The notes beneath the pieces are model-generated. The model made no database searches and was not told where the DNA came from. It was given only the letters and a program-made list of their open reading frames with translations. 64,000 nucleotides of DNA, from contig NZ_NBYY01000002.1 of the NCBI RefSeq assembly GCF_002464935.1, forward strand, positions 1 to 64,000, in the 5' to 3' direction. A program made the translations under genes and the position numbers. The DNA is from Candidatus Enterovibrio escicola. Lineage in GTDB: Bacteria; Pseudomonadota; Gammaproteobacteria; Enterobacterales; Vibrionaceae. Below, piece by piece: positions 40,307 to 50,479 of this stretch (positions within the stretch are counted from its first letter, which is position 1; every line of letters starts with the position of its first letter).

Positions 40307-41285
40307 ATTAACCTGAGCTGCTCATAAGAAATGAACTAAGTACCCAAGTCGAGATCTGATCATTTGAAATAAACCATTTACTGCACAAGGACTTGAGCAT
40401 GAATAACTTGGACGCTGTTTTCGGCGATGTCGACGACTTCTGCCAGACTTTCCTTCCTGCATGGGAAGGCTACCTAATTTCTTCCGGTATCAAACAAAGA
40501 AATAAGCCTTCTCGTCTCTCAGTTAGCGGAGTTATAACGATAGTGATAGCTTTCCATTAATCAGGGAATTGAGATTTCAAAACCTATTACATCCACTTTG
40601 TTTGTTGCTACCTCACCAATGAATTTCCTGAATTAGTTAGCTACACGAGGATGCTCAAGTTCATGCAATGTGTTCTGGTTCCGCTTTGCTCTTACCTCAT
40701 TTACCGTTAGGCAAAGCCGACAGAAAGTGCCTTAGTTGAGTCGTCCAAGCTACAAGCTAATCACAACCTACGCATTCTCAGACATCAGATTTTTAAAGGT
40801 ACCGAGAAACGAGGAAAAGGAACGATGGGGTAGTTCTACAGCTTCAAACTACACCTTATTATCAATGACCAAGGTGGCATTATCTCAGTCAAAGTGATGA
40901 CGGCTAACATGGATGATAGAAAGCCTGTATCAGAAATGGCTAACGAGCTTTAGGGGTGTTTATACGGAGATAAAGGTTATATTTCAGATCCATTGAAGCG
41001 GGAACTTGCAGATAAGGGAGTGACACTGATAACGGATGTGAAAAAACATGAAATCCAAAGTGATGAAAATTGAGGAGCGCCTGATACTCCGGAAACAATT
41101 TATTATTAAAACTGTTTTTGACCAACTAAAAACATATCCCAAATCGAGCATTTTTAGCACCGTAATTATATCAGCTTTATGGTCAATTTGCTGGCGGGGC
41201 TCATCGCGTATTCATTTCAACCAAAGAAGCCGAGTATCAAGATGACTCGGCTTGATAAGCAAACGCTTATGCAGATCTGAGGTTA
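40307..41285 (+). mobile_element. IS982-family element, full length but broken
   Basis: Both termini are present (AACCTGAGCTGCTCATAAG at 40307; TGCAGATCTGAGGTT at 41285), about 979 bp. In-frame stops occur (for example after AFH, and in GWF and ELG), so the transposase is dead. Confidence 0.88.
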
Positions 41286-41398
41286 AATTACTCGCGGATA
41301 TCATCCAAGGCGTAAAATTTAGAGATGCCATTCGTGAAACACACGTCAATCATCAGGACTCTTCTCTGGAAGCTGTACACCAGATTTGACCATAACTC
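41286..41398 (+). mobile_element. IS256-family C-terminal fragment
   Basis: It encodes LLADIIQGVKFRDAIRETHV then NHQDSSLEAVHQI and a stop, the end of the IS256-type transposase, directly after the IS982 right end. Confidence 0.8.
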
Positions 41399-41538
41399 TT
41401 CAATAAGTTGAATTGTTCGTTCAGTATGACTTGTAAACTAATTGTCTATTGCTGCCAATATCATGTTTTATAACAGGATTGGTAACTATGGAAAAATCTA
41501 TTTTCTAAACGGAAATCAACTTATTGAATACATGGTCC
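41399..41538 (+). repeat. MITE copy, left end truncated
   Basis: About 140 bp, homologous along its length to 62573-62720. It has the inner blocks TTCAGTATGACTTG and TATTGCTGCCAATATCAT. The right terminus is AAATCAACTTATTGAATACA followed by TGGTCC. The first bases are replaced by the IS256 end. An IS982 tip (TTTATGCGAAGCTCA) follows directly. Confidence 0.7.
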
Positions 41539-41792
41539 ATTTTTTATGCGAAGCTCATTTTATTTAGGTGTATTGTATAGATAACCCATGGGCGAGTATC
41601 AAAAATAATAGGAGTCAGACACATACCTTTTGAAACCTTACAAAGGTTAGCAACCAAGAGCCAATGAAAACATCTAGAGTAGGAAAAGTCATTACTAGAA
41701 GACGTGTTATAATTATTACTTAAAGCTGTCCTACCATAGGGTGAAGTTAAACTAAGACATGGAGTAATGCTCATGTGGTATGTGAGGAAAGT

Positions 41793-42179
41793 ATGACAGT
41801 AAATATTAACAATAAGTGGAAAAATGATCTCTCTGAGTTGGCTTTTAACGTATGTAAATTAGGACAAACGGAGCCACCCTTCAGTGGCATACTATTGCAT
41901 AACCATAAATCAGGTTTTTACAACTGTATTTGCTGTGACCAGTTGCTATTTGATTCGAACACTAAATTTGATTCAGGCTCTGGCTGGCCAAGTTTTAATA
42001 TGACGATCGATGGTTCGGTTAGATATTTGGAAGAGAAAAATCATGGTATAATACGCATTGAAATTCGTTGTATGAAATGTGATAGTCATTTAGGTCATGT
42101 TTTTGATGATAGTTCCACTGAGACTAATCGGCGCTATTGTGTAAATTCAGTGTCCATGACGTTCCGTGACAAAGTTTGA
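41793..42179 (+). CDS. msrB: Peptide methionine-(R)-S-oxide reductase
   Basis: MsrB reduces the R form of methionine sulfoxide in oxidised proteins. 128 aa. Zinc cysteines are Cys45, Cys48, Cys93 and Cys96 (NCICCDQ, RCMKCDSHLGHVF). The catalytic Cys116 lies in RRYCVNSVSM. FDSGSGWPSF lines the active site. The open frame runs back to a GTG at 41775, but the ATG at 41793, preceded by GAGGAAAG, gives the normal family N-terminus. A TATAAT at 41708-41713 may be its -10. A 6-bp hairpin lies upstream near 41632. Confidence 0.96.
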   Translation: MTVNINNKWKNDLSELAFNVCKLGQTEPPFSGILLHNHKSGFYNCICCDQLLFDSNTKFDSGSGWPSFNMTIDGSVRYLEEKNHGIIRIEIRCMKCDSHLGHVFDDSSTETNRRYCVNSVSMTFRDKV

Positions 42180-42450
42180 AGGCCAACTATTCATGATTAC
42201 TTATTCTTGATCAAAGCAGGATCTTGTATATAATCCTGTATATCTACCGTAGTTAATTGACAATCACCCTTTTAAAAAATCATGACTTAGTTTTTCGTGG
42301 TATGCAAGTTATGAATCGGTATTATTCATTTCTTCGATGTATCAATGGAGGCGGGATCAACCACCTTTCTATCTGCATCCTCTTAGGGAAACGGCCTCCT
42401 CTAACTTGATTGCCTCACGAAGGACATTGTTTAGTGACTTAATGATTGAG
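42180..42450. other. Intergenic stretch after msrB
   Basis: No gene recognised. It contains a small stem CAGGAT/ATCCTG near 42220 that could end the msrB transcript weakly, and GGAGGC/GCCTCC arms near 42347 and 42391. Confidence 0.35.
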
Positions 42451-42595
42451 AAGTCTGTTCAGTAATTTTATTTTCATCGAGAAAGTGATTGTCTCATGGA
42501 TTACAAAGCCAGTTAGGGCACATGATATCTGCAGTAGTAGACAACTTGGTTGCAAGTCATACTAACGAGCTATTCAACGTATTGAATACATAACC
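42451..42595 (-). repeat. MITE copy, near complete
   Basis: About 145 bp in inverse orientation to 62573-62720. The minus strand starts GGTTATGTATTCAATACG, continues AGTATGACTTGCAACCAAGT and TGTCTACTACTGCAGATATC, and ends in an altered terminus near 42451. It has no coding frame. Confidence 0.75.
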
Positions 42596-42649
42596 CAAAG
42601 AATTACTCAAGATCTATCGATAAATAATCGCAAGCGAAGTGAGTAACCT

Positions 42650-43611
42650 GAGCTGCGTATAAAAAATGAACTAAATACCCAAGTCGCGATCGCTTGTTTG
42701 AAAAAAAACTGGTAACTGAATAAGGACTTGAGCATGAATAAAGTAGACGCTTTTTTCATCGATATCGACGACTTTTGCTAGACTTTCTTCCCTGCATGGA
42801 AGAACACCTAACTTCTTCCGATTTCAAATAAAGAAACAAGCCTTTTCGCCTCTCAGTTAGCAAAGTGATGACGATAGTGATCACTTTCCATCAATCTAGG
42901 TATCGAGATTTTAAAACCTATTACATCCACTTTGTTTGCTGCTACCTCACCAACGAATTGCCTGCATTAGTCAGCTACACGCAAATGCTCAAGTACATGC
43001 AAGGTATTTTTATTCTGCTTTACTATTATCTCACTCACCATCAGGTGAAACCGACAGGGATTGCCTTCGTTGATTCGTCCAAGCTACAGGTTTGTCACAA
43101 CCTACGAATTCTCAGACATTAGGTTTTTAAAGGTACCGCAAAGCGAGAAAAAGGAACGATGGGGTGGTTCTACAGCTTCAAACTACACCTCATTATCAAT
43201 GACCAAGGTGGCATTATCGCAGTCAAAGTGATGACGGCTAACATGGATGATAGAAAGCCTGTATAGGAAATGTCTGACGAGCTTTGGAGCTGTTTATCCG
43301 GAGATAAAGGTTATATCTCTGGTCTATTGGAGCGGGATCTTGCAGACAAGGGAGTGATCATAATAACGGGTGTGATAAAGAATATGAAACCCAAAGTAAT
43401 GAAACTTTGGGACAGCCTGATACTCCGAAAACCATTTATTATTGAAATCGTTTTTGACAAACTAAAAAATATATCCCAAATCAAGCATTCTCGGCACCGT
43501 AGTTGTATCAGCTTTATGGCAGGGCTAAGCGCGTATTCATTTCAACCAAAAGAAGCCGAGTATCAAAATGACTCTAGCTTGATAAGCAAACGTTTATGCA
43601 GATCTGAGGTT
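42650..43611 (+). mobile_element. IS982-family element, full length but broken
   Basis: Left terminus AACCTGAGCTGCGTATAAA and right terminus TATGCAGATCTGAGGTTA, about 960 bp. The transposase is split in two long pieces (42865-43122 and 43270-43659) by a CAG-to-TAG type stop in RHQVFKG and a stop in the VSEMSDEL region, plus a short deletion near [10 protein letters not shown]. Confidence 0.88.
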
Positions 43612-43894
43612 ACCTACAAAGCAAGATATTTGGGAATACGACAGAGATTGTATCCATAACGATGTTAGAACTGAATTTCCACTATACTAAATCAACTAGA
43701 AGTTGCTCGATTCTATGGGTTATCAAAGCATTCAGTTTTAGGAAAATTATCATAGGGATAATCAGTCTATTTCAAGAAAATTTAACGATGGAATTAGCAC
43801 TCCACTACTCTTGAAGAGTAGTGATTTACAAACGACTGGTTCGCTGTTATTCCTTTTTGCTAGAACTCACAACACCTATTAAAGTGGATTGTGG
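43612..43894. other. Intergenic stretch with a 10-bp hairpin
   Basis: No gene recognised. CACTACTCTT and AAGAGTAGTG form a near-perfect palindrome at about 43803-43823, followed by ATTTAC, which could be a weak terminator remnant. Confidence 0.35.
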
Positions 43895-44071
43895 ATCCTT
43901 GAGATCCGATCGTTTAAATTAAATTACCAGTTTAATCAGGACGTTACCCTGTACAATTTAGAAGTTGTTTTGACCGATATCAATGATTACTGCGTTCAGA
44001 TAATTAGAGTACGAGGTGATAATTAATTCATTTCTTATGTGTCACCTATAATTTCTTATGTGTCACCTATA
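43895..44071 (+). mobile_element. Diverged IS982-type left-end remnant with tandem duplication
   Basis: GATCGTTTAAATTAAATTAC and the VVLTDINDYC coding start match the left part of the second IS982 subtype. It ends in two head-to-tail copies of a 21-bp unit (ATTTCTTATGTGTCACCTAT, then A) at 44030-44050 and 44051-44071. The unit resembles the left-terminal region of the element. Confidence 0.5.
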
Positions 44072-44104
44072 AGTTAATCAGCGTTTCTGTTGAGGTTTTG
44101 AATA

Positions 44105-44192
44105 TGGCGGTGAGTGAGAGATTCGAACTCTCGATACGTTACCATATACACGCTTTCCAAGCGTGCTCCTTCAGCCACTCGGACAACTCACC
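44105..44192 (-). tRNA. tRNA-Ser (anticodon GGA)
   Basis: On the minus strand it starts GGTGAGTTGTCCGAGTGGCT. The acceptor stem GGTGAGT/ACTCACC, the anticodon loop CTTGGAAAG with anticodon GGA, a long variable arm, the T loop GTTCGAATC, discriminator G and an encoded CCA are all present. This reads serine codons UCC and UCU. It is 88 nt long, as expected for a class II tRNA. Confidence 0.97.
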
Positions 44193-44227
44193 GTTCTATT
44201 TCTGAACACTTCTTTTCAACGGTTGTC

Positions 44228-44256
44228 ACTATAATAACTTACTCTTACATCGTCAA
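44228..44256 (-). promoter_or_regulatory. Sigma-70 promoter for tRNA-Ser
   Basis: On the minus strand TTGACG (44251-44256) and TATAGT (44228-44233) are spaced 17 bp apart, about 36 bases upstream of the tRNA. Confidence 0.75.
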
Positions 44257-45398
44257 TGACTTAATATATATGGACAGTCTGCATATCCAACATTCTAGTA
44301 TAAAGCAAATGATGTCATCACTCAGACAAAATATATATAAGTTAATGTTGTTTTAACTCAATCTTAAATTGCTTAATGTTAATTTTTTAACATACGTCAT
44401 TTCAATTGCTTTGCTTGTTTCTTGATTAGCATTAATTTTTACTGGTAGATGGTTCTTCCATGACGTAAAATTTGTGGTTTTATTTTTATGACAATACACG
44501 TTTAATCAAACTTCGTATGGCTTGTAACTATTCACTTTTAGTAACAGATATTCAAAAAACACTCATCAAAAGTTAACTCTCCATAATATGTCTGGTCTAG
44601 TAGCAAAGTAGGTCCAGTATTGGTTCATAAATAGGATGACGCTGTATTTCTCTGTTACTAAGGGATATAGGCCAGATTAGAGTTACGATGTGGCTGAACA
44701 ATCAAGTAGCAAGTTGACTCGGCGGTTCATCCTTCGGCATGTTTGTCTGTTATGGAAGGATCACAGTGTTGGCATCAAGCTTGGAATACTTGGAATAACT
44801 GATATTCAGTGATATCTCCAGTATCTGTGGAAAACAAAAGACCTAGTGATAAGAGACTGGGTACGTGTCGGGAACCCCTTCTCAGCGGTGTCGAACTGGG
44901 AAGACACAATAGTGTCCTTTATTTGAGATTACTCAGTAAGTTTTTATGCCCCTTACATGGGGAGGTTAAACACATACCTAAATTTTAGCTAAGAAGGTGT
45001 TGAGATTTTTCTCTCGATCCTCTCGCTGCAGGAGTAAGTTATGTGTTACGATAACTGGCAGAAAACCCTTATTTGTACTCATGGAACTTATTGTGCCATT
45101 CATGGATAAATGCATGAGTTTCTCGGGTTTTAGTTTAACTAGAGAGAAGATTATCACGGATTAATTTTTAAGGCGAGTTTGGTGATGTTTGGGATAACTT
45201 TTCCAGTGTTTGTTTGACTCCTCTGCGTACTAGTATCGAAAAAGGTAAAAAATAACGTATTTTAACATGAAACCTAAGATATTTTTACCGATTAATACCA
45301 CCTAGCTACCACTCAATTATATCCTTTAACGATAAATGTGAGTACCAACACCAGAAGAAGTATTTATTCTAAGCCCAACTTAGAAAGGAGCTTGTTAT
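44257..45398. other. About 1.1 kb without intact gene; possible decayed coding DNA
   Basis: No intact frame. Between 44630 and 44930 one plus-strand frame keeps protein-like stretches separated by stops (YDVAEQSSSKLTRRFILRHV; VIRDWVRVGNPFSAVSNWED). This suggests an old pseudogene that I cannot name. The last part contains the fabV leader. Confidence 0.35.
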
Positions 45399-46601
45399 AT
45401 GATCATCGAACCTAAAATTCGCGGATTTATCTGTACAACTTCGCATCCGATAGGCTGCGAAGCTAACGTTAAAGAACAAATAGAATATGTTAAAGCTCAG
45501 GGTTTTATTGCGAATTCTCCTAAACGCGTAGTAGTGATCGGATCATCAAGCGGTTATGGTATGTCATCACGTATTGCTGCGGCTTTTGGCAACGGTGCTG
45601 CGACTATCGGTGTTTTCTCCGAAAAGCCAGGTACCGAAAGGAAAACCGGCACAGCTGGTTGGTACAACACAGTTGCATTCGACAAATTAGCCAAAGCGGA
45701 AGGCCTTTATAGCAAGAGCTTGAATGGAGATGCATTCTCTGATGAAGCAAAACGAAAAGTCATTGAGCTGATAAAAGAAGATATGAATCAGGTCGATATG
45801 ATCATTTATTCATTGGCGTCACCTATTCGTAGGTTACCAAAAACTGGGGAAATAATCCGATCTTCCCTGAAACCAATTGGAGAAATTTACACTTCTATCG
45901 CTGTTGATACAAGTAGAGATGAAATAATCGAAGCGCATGTTGCACCTGCGACTGAACAGGAAATAAAAGATACTGTCACTGTCATGGGCGGAGAAGATTG
46001 GGAATTATGGCTTCAAGCATTGTTTGATGCAGGTGTGTTGGCAGAAGGTTGTAAAACCTTAGCATATAGTTATATCGGTACAAAACTAACTTGGCCCATC
46101 TATTGGAATGGCACACTGGGTCGTGCAAAAATGGATTTGGATCGAGCAGCAATAGCACTTAATGAAAAACTGTCAGGGATGGGTGGTACTGCACATGTAG
46201 CAGTACTGAAGAGTGTTGTGACACAAGCAAGTTCGGCAATTCCTGTAATGCCACTTTATATCGCAATAGTGTTTAAGAAGATGCGTCAAGAAGGCGTACA
46301 TGAAGGGTGTATGGAACATATATATCGCCTATTCAGAGAACGTCTCTATAAAGATGATGACACAACACCTGAAGTTGATGATGTGAATCGCCTACGGTTG
46401 GATGATTTGGAACTACGTGACGATATTCAACAGTACTGTCGTGAACTGTGGCCTCAAATTACCTCAACAAACTTGAAAGAGCTGACAGATTACGTTGAGT
46501 ATAAAAAAGAGTTTCTGAAAGTATTCGGTTTTGGTATCGAAGGTGTAGATTATGATGCTGATGTAGATATTGCAGTGGATTTTGACGTTAAAGTTATCTA
46601 A
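45399..46601 (+). CDS. fabV: Enoyl-ACP reductase FabV (NADH)
   Basis: FabV reduces trans-2-enoyl-ACP in the last step of fatty-acid elongation. It is the triclosan-tolerant type first described in Vibrio. 400 aa. The Rossmann motif [20 protein letters not shown] lies at about 44-63. Catalytic Tyr235 and Lys244 form the family Y-x8-K motif in [30 protein letters not shown] and [11 protein letters not shown] are conserved. Start: ATG after GAAAGGAGC. It is alone between IS debris, and it is probably essential if FabI is absent elsewhere. Confidence 0.97.
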   Translation: MIIEPKIRGFICTTSHPIGCEANVKEQIEYVKAQGFIANSPKRVVVIGSSSGYGMSSRIAAAFGNGAATIGVFSEKPGTERKTGTAGWYNTVAFDKLAKAEGLYSKSLNGDAFSDEAKRKVIELIKEDMNQVDMIIYSLASPIRRLPKTGEIIRSSLKPIGEIYTSIAVDTSRDEIIEAHVAPATEQEIKDTVTVMGGEDWELWLQALFDAGVLAEGCKTLAYSYIGTKLTWPIYWNGTLGRAKMDLDRAAIALNEKLSGMGGTAHVAVLKSVVTQASSAIPVMPLYIAIVFKKMRQEGVHEGCMEHIYRLFRERLYKDDDTTPEVDDVNRLRLDDLELRDDIQQYCRELWPQITSTNLKELTDYVEYKKEFLKVFGFGIEGVDYDADVDIAVDFDVKVI

Positions 46602-46639
46602 ATTCCACTATGTTTAGTAAGAACTATGTGAATAATGCT

Positions 46640-47300
46640 AGGCTCAGCGTATCTTATCAAAAGGTTCAGTGGTTTTTGATGACTTGAAGATACGATGGAG
46701 GATAAATAATAGCCAATCATCGACTGTTTTGACCTCTTCAGACGTATCTGTCCTATCCTAGGGTATAATACCGACCAAAGTTACATTACTTACCGTCCAC
46801 GATATCACCGTCTAAGTGGCACAGTAACTCGCAAAAACCAGTCGGTTGCTATGTACAGCATGTATCCATACGGCTCTATCTTCATATATGCTTTCAGCAT
46901 CGCTGTATAACTTGTGGCACCGTCTTTTCCTTTACCAACATACTCGGCCTAGTAGAGCCTAGGCAGTAAATCCACGTAGTCGGGTGTCGACAAAAAACTG
47001 TAATAACAGAGCATCGTGAAGTGTTTATCCGAGATATGTATGACCTGACTTTCAATCAGTTCTGCCGGAGGCACGGTCATCGTTTTCATTTGTTCGGTAT
47101 AGTAGTTGAGGTAATAAAACGTCACAGCATGCCACCTTTGCGATAGTCATGAAGGTAGTATACTAAGACTTGTTGGTATTACAGGTAATGGCTCAGATAG
47201 TTGGGATCCTAGCGAATATTGTTGGTGTTTTTAGCAAAGGGCTTTTCAGTGCTGCTAGTACTGATAAGTTAGTTAGGTAATTAATCCATTCCAGTTTATC
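46640..47300 (-). pseudogene. IS91-type transposase, C-terminal half, decayed
   Basis: A minus-strand piece reads KTMTVPPAELIESQVIHISD and KHFTMLCYYSFLST, which resembles the Y2 transposase end of a second IS91 subtype (VxxFIxRxxxHxxxKHFRMxRYYGFL). Stops and frameshifts are numerous. Confidence 0.6.
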
Positions 47301-47869
47301 TAGAATATTAGCATAAGGAGCTGCCGTCAGATCCAGCTCAATATAGTGTCTCCGCGGAAGGGTAATAATGGCATTGCACCAACAAGCTTCTGTATTTTCT
47401 ATTTTTAAAAATCACGGTATCCACAAATCAGTTTCCCTGAAAATCATCCTGCGGGTGACAGACAGGTTGGGTTGAAGTTAATCTTTCACCTAGGAGGTGT
47501 GTAGGGCGTAAAAGATGCGATTTTGATGTGTTTCCTTATGAGGAAAATAGGGGAACAACCAGTTAAACAGACCTGAATTCAGGTCTGAAGTTAGATACTT
47601 TTCAATCAAACTGCTCATGCAATTTATTTAAAAATAATGCTGGGCTGATTAAACCATAACCGTTTCTTAGACCGATTATTGATCTTTGCTTGAGCGAAGT
47701 TAACTTCTTCATCTGGGACCATTCTTAAGTTTGTCCCTTTCTTTCCGTACTGTCTTAAAGTCCATTAGCATTCTTATTTTTCCCTCATTTTCACTAAGAA
47801 TCAGGGTGGGCAAAGTAAATTTTTGCATCCAAAGTTTTTTTCTTATGATGAGGAAACTTGCGCCTTTTA
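47301..47869. other. Intergenic stretch with a perfect 20-bp palindrome
   Basis: No gene recognised. CAGACCTGAATTCAGGTCTG at 47568-47587 is a perfect palindrome. The right part (from about 47700) is unassigned DNA before an IS982-type piece. Confidence 0.4.
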
Positions 47870-48264
47870 TCTGCCGTCTAGTCGGAAAAACTACTGGCAT
47901 CGCCTGCGTTTATCTAACCAAGCTACAAGCTTATCATAATTCACGTATTCCACGATATCGTCTATATGAGGAGATGGTTAAATCATGTAAGGGAACGATG
48001 GGAAGGTTCTATAGCTTTAAACTTCATCTTATCATCAATGACCAAGTCGGTATGATTTCGGTAAATGTAATAAAACACAATGTGGATAATAGAAAATACG
48101 TGCCTAATATGGCTGATAATCTCTTGGGATCACTCTATGGAGATAAGAGGTACAGATCAGGCTCCCTTGAAAAAATACTCGCAGATAAAGGGGTTAGTTT
48201 CATCACGAATACACGGAAGAACATGAAATCAAAGGTAATGAAGTTTGAGGATCGTTTTATTTTG
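47870..48264 (+). mobile_element. Diverged IS982-type transposase fragment
   Basis: The frame reads VYLTKLQAYHNSRIPRYRLY, GTMGRFYSFKLHLIINDQVG, SLYGDKRYRSGSLEKILADK and GVSFITNTRKNMKSKVM: the core of the second IS982 subtype without either end, cut by an IS5 right end at 48265. Confidence 0.78.
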
Positions 48265-48695
48265 GCGTTGTTAATTAAATAAGACCTATAATATACTGAT
48301 TTCCGATGTTTTTTACAGTCTTAATTTGTCTACTGGCGAACAGGCATACCGAGTCTTAAAACTTTATTCATCGCCTTCAGATTTACCAGCGTTTTACCAA
48401 TTTGAGCATTGTAATCACGAAGAGTAAGTTTATGGCTGAGCAACTGTTTATAGCGAAATATTGCTGTCTCTGCTAATGCGCATTTGCGATAATCCCTGTA
48501 CTTTTTTCACTCCGCCAGTTTGTCCTCTTTCAATACCTTTACCGCTTAATTTCTAGGATGACTTTCCTCCAAGTACTCGCGTTGCTTAGAGGTGGAATAC
48601 TGGGCATTATTCCTTTTTTTAGTACGTAGTGACATGCTTTTGTGTCATAGGCTTCATCAGCATTAACTTGCTGTATTTTTCGTCATAATAGGTTA
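48265..48695 (-). mobile_element. IS5-family 3' part
   Basis: Right terminus on the minus strand (GGCGTTGTTAATTAAATAAG, read on the plus strand) at 48265, then the C-terminal third of the transposase in reverse with small deletions. Fused to IS982 at about 48695. Confidence 0.78.
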
Positions 48696-49088
48696 CCTAA
48701 TTTAGGAAATTCGTTGGTGAAGTAGCGGCAAACAAAGTGGATCTCATAGGTTTTAAGGTCCAGAGACCAGATTGATGGAAAGCTATCATTATCGTCATCA
48801 CTTCGCTAACTGAAAGGCGAGAAAGCTTATTTCTTTGTTTGACACTGGAAGAAATTAGGTGTTTTTCCCATGCAGAAAGAAAGTCTGGCAAAAGTCGTCA
48901 ACATCGATGAAAACATAATCTATGTTATTCATTCTCAAGTTCTAGCCGTGTGTTCAATAAATTGATTTCTATCTAGATAATGAATTCTTTCATGGATTAT
49001 AGCTTATCGTTAAGAAACAGTTGATAGTTTTTTTAAACGAGCAGATCTCGAGTTGGGAATTTAGTTAATTTCTTATGCGCAGCTCAGC
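48696..49088 (-). mobile_element. IS982 5' fragment with an inserted MITE piece
   Basis: Transposase N-terminus (SVKQRNKLSRLSVSEVMTIM) back to the left terminus (CTCAGCTT at 49088). A stretch of about 65 bp of MITE-like DNA sits between the start-codon region and the left-end block. Confidence 0.78.
48945..49010 (-). repeat. MITE fragment inside IS982
   Basis: GTTCAATAAATTGATTTCTA and TTCTTTCATGGATTATAG match one half of the MITE at 42451 (TTCAGTAATTTTATTTTC; GTCTCATGGATTACAAAG). Confidence 0.5.
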
Positions 49089-49467
49089 TTAAAGATGTTA
49101 AAACCAGAGTCGACAAAATAAACGTTCTGATAAACCAAAAGAACTGCATGGTGAACTCTATATTTTTAGAGAAGAAATCCGCACGTGGCTTCCTTAACCA
49201 TGAATTTCTTTACGATCACAGTTAAGGGTTAACTACAAGAACTAGCATAACGATTGGTAGTTACACAGAATTATATAGTCTCTAACGAGACTTCCCCTAA
49301 TATCAAATAAACGTTCAAGATCCAACCTTAGCCTGCAAATAACTTTATCAGATGTGTCTTAAGTTAAACTTAGTTTCACTATCGCTCTTCTAAAATAAGC
49401 ATAAACTTGTTCCTTCATCTAGGAATATCCTCGGTTCTTGCTGGTTTCTTTGTTTTTACAACTTTCA
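49089..49467. other. Intergenic stretch
   Basis: No gene recognised. A small plus-strand frame near 49110-49230 (VDKINVLINQKNCM) has no start and no known motif. Confidence 0.3.
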
Positions 49468-49644
49468 CTATTTTCTTCTTTCTGGTAATAACCTCATCAA
49501 AGACTGCTGCATATCAGCAAATTGTTGCTGTTTTTCGTTCTCATTATCTATGAGACCCAACTCTGCATAAGCTTCATCAACGCTCATGCCTAAATGACAG
49601 CAAAAGATATCGATTGCTACCAGATAATTTTGTTTGTCAGCCAT
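49468..49644 (-). CDS. Small conserved-looking hypothetical protein
   Basis: A 58-aa protein starting MADKQNYLVAIDIFCCHLG and rich in helix-forming residues (DEAYAELGLIDNENEKQQQF). It ends in a basic tail (RLLPERRK). I do not recognise the family. It has an excellent AAGGAG ribosome-binding site seven bases before the ATG at 49644; the open frame continues upstream but without another good start. The clean site and lack of similarity to the IS families favour a real gene. Function unknown. Confidence 0.6.
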   Translation of the reverse strand: MADKQNYLVAIDIFCCHLGMSVDEAYAELGLIDNENEKQQQFADMQQSLMRLLPERRK

Positions 49645-49954
49645 GGTATTTCTCCTTAGAAACAGCATCGTATTTGATATGCAACAGCAAACAGAGAACG
49701 AACACATATCATTCTTATACACACTATTCTGTCTTACAACAAAACACAACTTGACTTCGTTAAAATCTAGTTCTATCTGACTGTGATAGTAAGATATATC
49801 CGTTATTATTTGGAATGAAAGTGTTCTCACAGTGTCTTCTATGGAAGACCGAATCATCTCAATCACATCGTAAGCTATAGTTCATGGGGTTCTGTTCACG
49901 TGTGCCTTTAAGGAGATTAAAGTGACTCGAAAAACTTCGAATTTATATCTTTAA
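49645..49954. other. Leader of the small gene and intergenic stretch
   Basis: No other gene recognised. An AAGGAGATTAAAGTG near 49911 looks like a ribosome-binding site and GTG start, but the frame closes after a few codons. Confidence 0.3.
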
Positions 49955-50134
49955 AACAAGGGGCACAGCAGTTGTTGGCTTAAGCTATATGAAGCCGAAG
50001 TTCAATCCTTGCTCGATAATTTTACATCACTCCAAGCTAACGGAAAGCAGGGAGTGGTTCGAAATAATCATTTGCCTACGCGGTATCTACAAACTGTTTT
50101 TGGTGACATTACCGTCAAAGTTCCAAAGGTTTGA
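49955..50134 (+). mobile_element. IS256-family N-terminal fragment
   Basis: It contains QQLLA-type sequence, then EAEVQSLLDNFTSLQANGKQ in broken frame, GVVRNNHLPTRYLQTVFGDI and TVKVPKV, which is the N-terminal domain of IS256-type transposases. Confidence 0.7.
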
Positions 50135-50135
50135 G

Positions 50136-50430
50136 ATATAACATTAAATATATTTTCACTTCTGGTGACCACGCGTTTTATAGCCATGAATGCTCAGATG
50201 ACGTCTTTATATTCCACATCGAAATATGGCCGATTGGCGTCTATCACGTCAGGTATTTTTAATACGAGTCGTTCCTTCGTTTTATTGCTATAGTGAATTG
50301 CGATAGCTTCCCAAGGGGGATTCTAGTATACCAAATGCTTAAGCCAACACCCGTGGTATCAATGCCGATGTGCATCACATTAATATCGCGCGCAAACATC
50401 ATCTATCTGGCCTAATTTATATTAAAAATT
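50136..50430 (-). pseudogene. Relic of a P2-type phage terminase large subunit (GpP-like)
   Basis: Minus-strand frames read MHIGIDTTGVGLSIWYT and, after a frameshift, [36 protein letters not shown], a stop, and AFMAIKRVVTRS. This matches the nuclease-domain end of P2-type terminase ATPase subunits (IGIDxTGIGxGVY; AIHYSPExKTRLVLKAxDVI; RLEFDAGxxD; AFMAIR). It is the only clear phage gene trace in the window. Confidence 0.6.
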
Positions 50431-50479
50431 AAGTCCTCACCAATAGTGTTTTTCTAAAACCCTAGAACAGTCAGATTCT

